DNA of 64,000 nt from JALORV01 sp963766365 (lineage in GTDB: Bacteria; Pseudomonadota; Gammaproteobacteria; Burkholderiales; Burkholderiaceae_F): positions 253,516-317,515 of the forward strand of contig CAVXZK010000013.1 in assembly GCA_963766365.1 (NCBI GenBank). The letters are read 5' to 3'. Position numbers and translations under genes: made by a program. How positions within the stretch are numbered: position 1 is the stretch's first letter; every line of letters starts with the position of its first letter. The notes below the pieces were generated by a model, which did no database searches, had not been told where the DNA came from, and saw only the letters and a list, made by a program, of their open reading frames with translations. Shown piece after piece: positions 60,366 through 64,000 of this stretch.

Positions 60366-61379
60366 ATGCGCAGGCTCGGGGTCCGGGTCTGCGCGCTTGT
60401 TCTCGCGCTGGGCGCGGCTGCGGCGACCGCGTCCAGGCCCGTTCCGGTCGAGGTCCGCGTTCCCGACGCGGCACATGTCGCGTGGACCTCGACCGCGCAC
60501 CTCTCTGAGTCGGCGCGCGCCGGGGGAGTCGAGCTCTCGGCGATTCCGACGGGGCCGTCCCCGTCGTCCGACGGCCAGCTCGTGGTCATGGCGATCCACG
60601 AGTTCGCGCGCCTGGTGCCCGCGATCAGCGTGCTCGAACTGCCGTTCTTCTATCGTGATCTTTCGACGCTTCATCGCGCCGTCGACGGCGCCCTTGGGAT
60701 CGAGCTTCGCGCCGCGGCTCGGGATCGCGGCTGGGAGCTTCTGGCGATCTGGGACGAAGGCATGGAGCTGATGTCGGGAAACATTCCCTTCCTCCAGCCG
60801 CAGGTGCTGTCCGGAAAGGAATTCGTGATCCTCCGCGAAGACCCGATTGCCGAGAGGAACTTCCGCGCGCTCGACGTCTGGACGCGACATGTGAGTCCCG
60901 AATCGATCGCCCAGCTGCAGACCGAATGCGTTGTCAGCGGCCGTTCCGTCACCGCCCAGCAGATCGTGCGCGAGCAGCTTGCGCGCGTGCATCTCGACGT
61001 CACGATGTCGCGCCATCGCTATGCCGGTTGGGTGGTGGCGATGCGCAAGGACGCCTGGGGCAGGCTGGACGCGCGAAAGCGGTCAGCGTTGACGCGCACG
61101 CTCGGCACAATGTCTGCATGGCAACGCGACCATGCGCGGCTGGAGGAGGAACGCGCACTGGCGGCGCTGAAGCGCGACGGCATGAGCACGTATCCCCTGC
61201 CGCCCGAATCGTGGAACCGCTACCGGCAGATGCAGCCTGCGTGGGAGAGTTTCCTCCCTGAGGCGCTTTCGCAGGACCAGAAGCGGCGCCTGGTCGAGGC
61301 AGCTACGACATCGCCGGCCTCGGTTGCCAAGCCGTCAGGTCAAGTTCCGGCCCCGCCAACATCCGCGCGCACGCACTAG
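60366..61379 (+). CDS. Orphan TRAP-type (DctP-like) substrate-binding protein
   Basis: A 337-residue protein with an N-terminal signal peptide (LGVRVCALVLALGAAAATA) and a DctP-like fold: VLELPFFYRDLSTLHRAVDGALG, then GWELLAIWDEGMELMSGN, matching the TRAP receptor region that contains the binding-site Arg/Trp. The C-terminus has YAGWVVAMRKDAW in place of the usual helix contact. No DctQ or DctM membrane genes are present nearby, so it cannot form a complete transporter from this locus. It begins three bases after the propeller gene, suggesting the two are functionally paired. Confidence 0.8.
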   Translation: MRRLGVRVCALVLALGAAAATASRPVPVEVRVPDAAHVAWTSTAHLSESARAGGVELSAIPTGPSPSSDGQLVVMAIHEFARLVPAISVLELPFFYRDLSTLHRAVDGALGIELRAAARDRGWELLAIWDEGMELMSGNIPFLQPQVLSGKEFVILREDPIAERNFRALDVWTRHVSPESIAQLQTECVVSGRSVTAQQIVREQLARVHLDVTMSRHRYAGWVVAMRKDAWGRLDARKRSALTRTLGTMSAWQRDHARLEEERALAALKRDGMSTYPLPPESWNRYRQMQPAWESFLPEALSQDQKRRLVEAATTSPASVAKPSGQVPAPPTSARTH

Positions 61380-61442
61380 CTGCGTCCACGCGGAAGGCGG
61401 CTGCCTCGACCGATCGTCCGCGGCGGCATCGGGTTCGCCCGG

Positions 61443-62071
61443 TCAAGGGGAAGCGATCGCCAACCGTTTCTGCGCTTCCCGGATCAAGGGCACCTGGAAC
61501 GCAAACATGCCGCGCGCGACGACGATGGCGTCGTCAGGTCGAGGTACTCGTCTGCACAGCTAGTTTCGCAGCCCGCGAACACGAATCGGATCGTCGGGCA
61601 CAGATCGCTGCAGCAAGGGCTGGTCGGATCGCGGCGACTCGGGTAGCGGACGCGGATCGCCGGCGTGACACCGGCTGTCGACCAGCTGCCGTCAGCGTGG
61701 GCGTCGAGCCAATCGGCTTCTGGCAGTGCTCGCAGCTGGCCTCGATCGTGACGGTGGCGTCGGCCAGCAGCGGCACCGCGAGGGCATCGATCGCGCACAT
61801 GACGCCGAGGCGCCGCCCGCGCAGGCGCACGGAAATTCCCGTGTCGCGTGCGCTGAAGGGGTAGGCGGATACGCCGCCGTCGAGGGCAGGGCGGCGTCCA
61901 GGGCCGCGAGCTCGTCGAGATCTCGCGCCGGGAACTGGCTTGCCGCGGGGGCGCCCGCTTCCAGCCAGTCGCGCAAGAATCCGCGCATAGGTCGCCCTCG
62001 CCGGCTCCGAGGCGCGCGCAACCCGTGCCTCCAGACGGGAACTCGCTGCGCAGGCGCTCGAGGGACTTCAC
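61443..62071 (-). pseudogene. MerB-like organomercurial lyase, multiply frameshifted
   Basis: Read on the minus strand from GTG 62071, three frames together give a protein of the alkylmercury-lyase family. The central block AYPFSARDTG, then RRLGVMCAIDALAVPLL, contains the equivalents of catalytic Cys96 and Asp99 of MerB, and SPCCSDLCPTIRFVF contains the equivalent of Cys159. The ending FAFQVPLIREAQKRL matches the family C-terminus. At least four single-base shifts are needed (near 61525, 61713, 61860 and 61990-62020). Catalytic residues are kept although frames are broken, which hints at recent damage or sequencing errors. Confidence 0.7.
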
Positions 62072-62150
62072 TGCCTTACCCGAATCCGACGTCCTCCCGT
62101 CATTGTTGCCTCCTTCAGGATCCTGATCCCGACCCTGGCGAGGATACGCG

Positions 62151-62700
62151 TTGGCGAAGTCGGCCGCTGTTATACTGAATCAACCAATTTTCGCAGAGCC
62201 GATTGCCGTGTTTCACCTGCCGCGTTGGCATCCCGGACTGTTGCGAGGACTGCTCGGCGTTCGCTGGCTATTGAGCGCGGCGATCTGCACGCAGCTGGTG
62301 ATCGCGCCCGCCGAGGAGGCGGCGGCCGAGGCGCCGCCTTCCACCGAATGGCCCGTTGCCGCCCAGCGGACCTTGCAGGATCTCGTTTCGCTGGCTGGCT
62401 CGCTGGTCGAGCGGGCCGCCTCCGGACAGGCGGCCGCCTCGCAGTACCGGATCGACACGGTGTACTTTCGCGAGACCTTGCGCGATCTGATGCTGGCGAG
62501 CAGGCAGCGTTCGCAACCGGAGCAGCTCGCTCGCCGCCTACCTGAGCGACATGGTGCGGATGTGCGGCCTTGCTGGATGCGGCGGCCGAGTGCCAGAGCG
62601 GGCGCTACATCGTCTGCCCCGCGGACCTGATCGAGCGCCTGCGGCGCCAGCACGCGCGGATCGCGCAGGGTCCCGAAGGCGTCGACCGGCAAGGGCTGAC
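62151..62700 (+). pseudogene. Hypothetical exported protein, frameshifted
   Basis: A frame opening at 62151 (or GTG 62208, giving a hydrophobic N-terminus LLRGLLGVRWLLSAAICTQLV) reads to about 62525 with WPVAAQRTLQDLVSLAGSL and RIDTVYFRETLRDLMLAS. The natural continuation, LAAYLSDMVRMCG and then ALLDAAAECQSGRYIVCPADLIERLRRQ, lies in two other frames. I do not recognise the family; the Cys pair in the last part suggests a periplasmic protein. It precedes the permease directly, so it was probably part of the same operon. Confidence 0.5.
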
Positions 62701-62710
62701 CAGCGCGCCC

Positions 62711-63680
62711 ATGGACTGGCTGTCGAGTTTCCTGCGCCTCGCGTGGTCCATTACGCTCGAGTCCGCGCCGTGGGTGGTGTTCTCGCTGCTGATCGGCGGC
62801 CTGATCCACGAGTTTCTTCCGACGAGTCGCCTGTTCGGTGCGCTGAATCGCAAGGTGCACGGGCAATGCTCGGTGCGGTCGCGCTGGGAGCGCTGCTTCC
62901 GATCTGCAGCTGTGGCGTCATTCCGCTCGCCGTCAGCCTGTACCGCTCCGGGGTGCGCATCGGGCCGGTGATTGCGTTTGCCGCCGCGACGCCGATGATC
63001 AACCCTGCGGCGGTCGTGCTGTCGTCTGGCACTGCTCGGGCCGGAACTGACGGTCGCCTACGTTCTCCTGGGGCTGTCCCTGCCGTTTGCGCTGGGTGCG
63101 GTGGCAGAACGGTGGGGTGGCGGCGATGGCGAGAGAGTTGCGGCGGCCCGGATCTCGGCCCCATCGACGCCATAGTTCCGCCACCACACCTGCGGGCACT
63201 TCGGGGGCTTCGCTGGGGGCTGACAGAGCTCGGCCCATCGATCGCGTTCTACCTTGCGGGCGGCGTGATCGTTGCCGCAGCAATCATGGCGTCCGTTCCG
63301 CCGGGTTGGATCGACGCGTACCTGGGCGACGGCGGCGTCCTCGGGCTGTTGACCGTAGGGGTCTTTGGCGCCGCGATCTACGTCTGTGCGGTTGCACACA
63401 TTCCCGTCGTGGCTACGCTGCTGGCATCCGGCGCGGCGCCGGGTGCGGCGATGGTCTTTCTGGTAACCGGCGCGGCCACGAACCTCCCGGAGCTCGTGGC
63501 GCTCTACCAAGCGATCGGAAGGCGAACGGTGGTCGTCTACGTCGTCGGGCTCGTCACCGGTTCTCTGGTCGGAGGAATGATCGTCAACGCGGTCCTGCTG
63601 CCGGGATTCCAGCCCGTGTTCGACCCCCTGCGCAGCCTCGAGATCATGCAGTGGGGCAGCTGCTGCAGCCGACGAGCTAG
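62711..63680 (+). pseudogene. DUF318-type permease (ArsP/SO_0444-like), frameshifted
   Basis: From ATG 62711 the permease begins MDWLSSFLRLAWS with the membrane segment APWVVFSLLIGGLIHEFLP. The frame changes near 62865; the hallmark PICSCGVIPLAVSLYRSGVRIGPVIAFAAATPMINPAAV follows, then changes again at about 63025 (ALLGPELTVAYVLLGLSLPFALG) and back near 63180, continuing GPSIAFYLAGGVIVAAAIM to IMQWG. The cysteine-containing CSCG motif is intact. DUF318 permeases include efflux proteins for arsenicals and heavy metals. At least four shifts would be needed for one reading frame; the corrected end is the TAG at 63678-63680. Confidence 0.65.
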
Positions 63681-64000
63681 CGGGATTGCCATGTCCTCGG
63701 CCGTCTTCTCCTTGGACTGGCCGACTCGGGGACTTTTCGCGCGTGTTCGTGCGCCGTTCTCCTGCTCGGACGCGGGCGTGAGCAAAGCCGAACCTTCGTG
63801 CTCCCCGGCGAGCCGCTGTCCAACAAGTCAACTGGCGCCAACACCTGGAGAAACATCCGTCCGGGGTCGCACGGCCGGTTGACTTTGTCGTCTGCGGTGG
63901 GACGGCGTGACTCAAAGTGCGGGCACCACTTGGTCCGGCGGGTTCGTGGAGAGCGCCGCATAGAGTTGCGGAAGCAACCGGCGAGCATGCCTTCACTGTC
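63681..64000. other. Right edge without a recognisable gene
   Basis: These 320 bases contain open frames but none with a family motif or supported start. Given the many frameshifts to the left, a broken gene continuing past base 64000 is possible. Confidence 0.4.

Overview
The window is one long, GC-rich chromosomal segment in which almost every gene lies on the + strand. Gene content and order (yidC-mnmE, mnmG-rsmG-parA-parB, atpIBEFHAGDC, hemE-priA, DUF971-ubiE, ubiJ-ubiB, glmU-glmS, Bug/Tct transporters, GTP-type PEP carboxykinase, DUF6279) point to a betaproteobacterium, probably near Burkholderiales/Rhodocyclales. The order-level placement is inferred. yidC at the left edge, parS and the uniform strand suggest the replication origin lies not far to the left of base 1, with the window on one replichore.

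Layout. 0-8.3 kb: yidC, a small membrane protein, mnmE, then a MacA/MacB-like export system (adaptor, ATPase, two FtsX-type permeases) whose two permease genes are separated by an unusual symmetrical hairpin element. 8.4-13.5 kb: TctC-TctB-TctA tricarboxylate uptake genes, an AbrB-type membrane protein, a GNAT acetyltransferase and a cold-shock protein. 13.8-19.1 kb: pckG, an iron-type alcohol dehydrogenase, a relic of a LivG-like ABC ATPase and a membrane-spanning AsmA-like protein. 19.1-25.4 kb: two parS palindromes, mnmG, rsmG, a LysE exporter, a lipocalin, and parA and parB with an acetyltransferase gene wedged between them. 25.4-32.8 kb: the complete F1Fo ATP synthase operon with intercistronic hairpins. 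32.8-41.2 kb: a universal stress protein, a TonB-like lipoprotein, a 60-residue secreted protein, DUF167, hemE, a DnaA-box cluster, priA, an ECF sigma/anti-sigma pair, a tri-haem cytochrome and tRNA-Arg(CCG). 41.4-48.6 kb: two methyltransferases and the ubiquinone cluster (DUF971, ubiE, a Tim44-like gene, ubiJ, ubiB), interrupted by an ORF-less group II intron. 48.7-55.2 kb: a HELGH lipoprotein, a sodium:solute symporter, a DUF6279 lipoprotein, glmU and an Lrp/AsnC regulator.

From about 55.4 kb onward the character changes. glmS carries a frameshift. It is followed by a DUF4124 relic, an internally deleted IS3-family element with good terminal repeats, a beta-propeller gene with a broken 5' end, an orphan TRAP-type binding protein, a multiply frameshifted MerB-like (organomercurial lyase) gene and a multiply frameshifted DUF318-type permease. 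This is either a decaying accessory region or a stretch of poor sequence quality. The bases alone cannot settle which.

The most unusual signal is a small family of imperfect hairpins (6819-6867, 7107-7155, 29889-29933). Each has exactly 11 bp of perfectly paired outer arms. The arm sequences differ between copies, while an asymmetric core beginning CACGTGCGA and ending CGTA is shared. Two copies face each other at the ends of a 337-bp symmetrical element between the two permease genes, and the third sits just before atpG.
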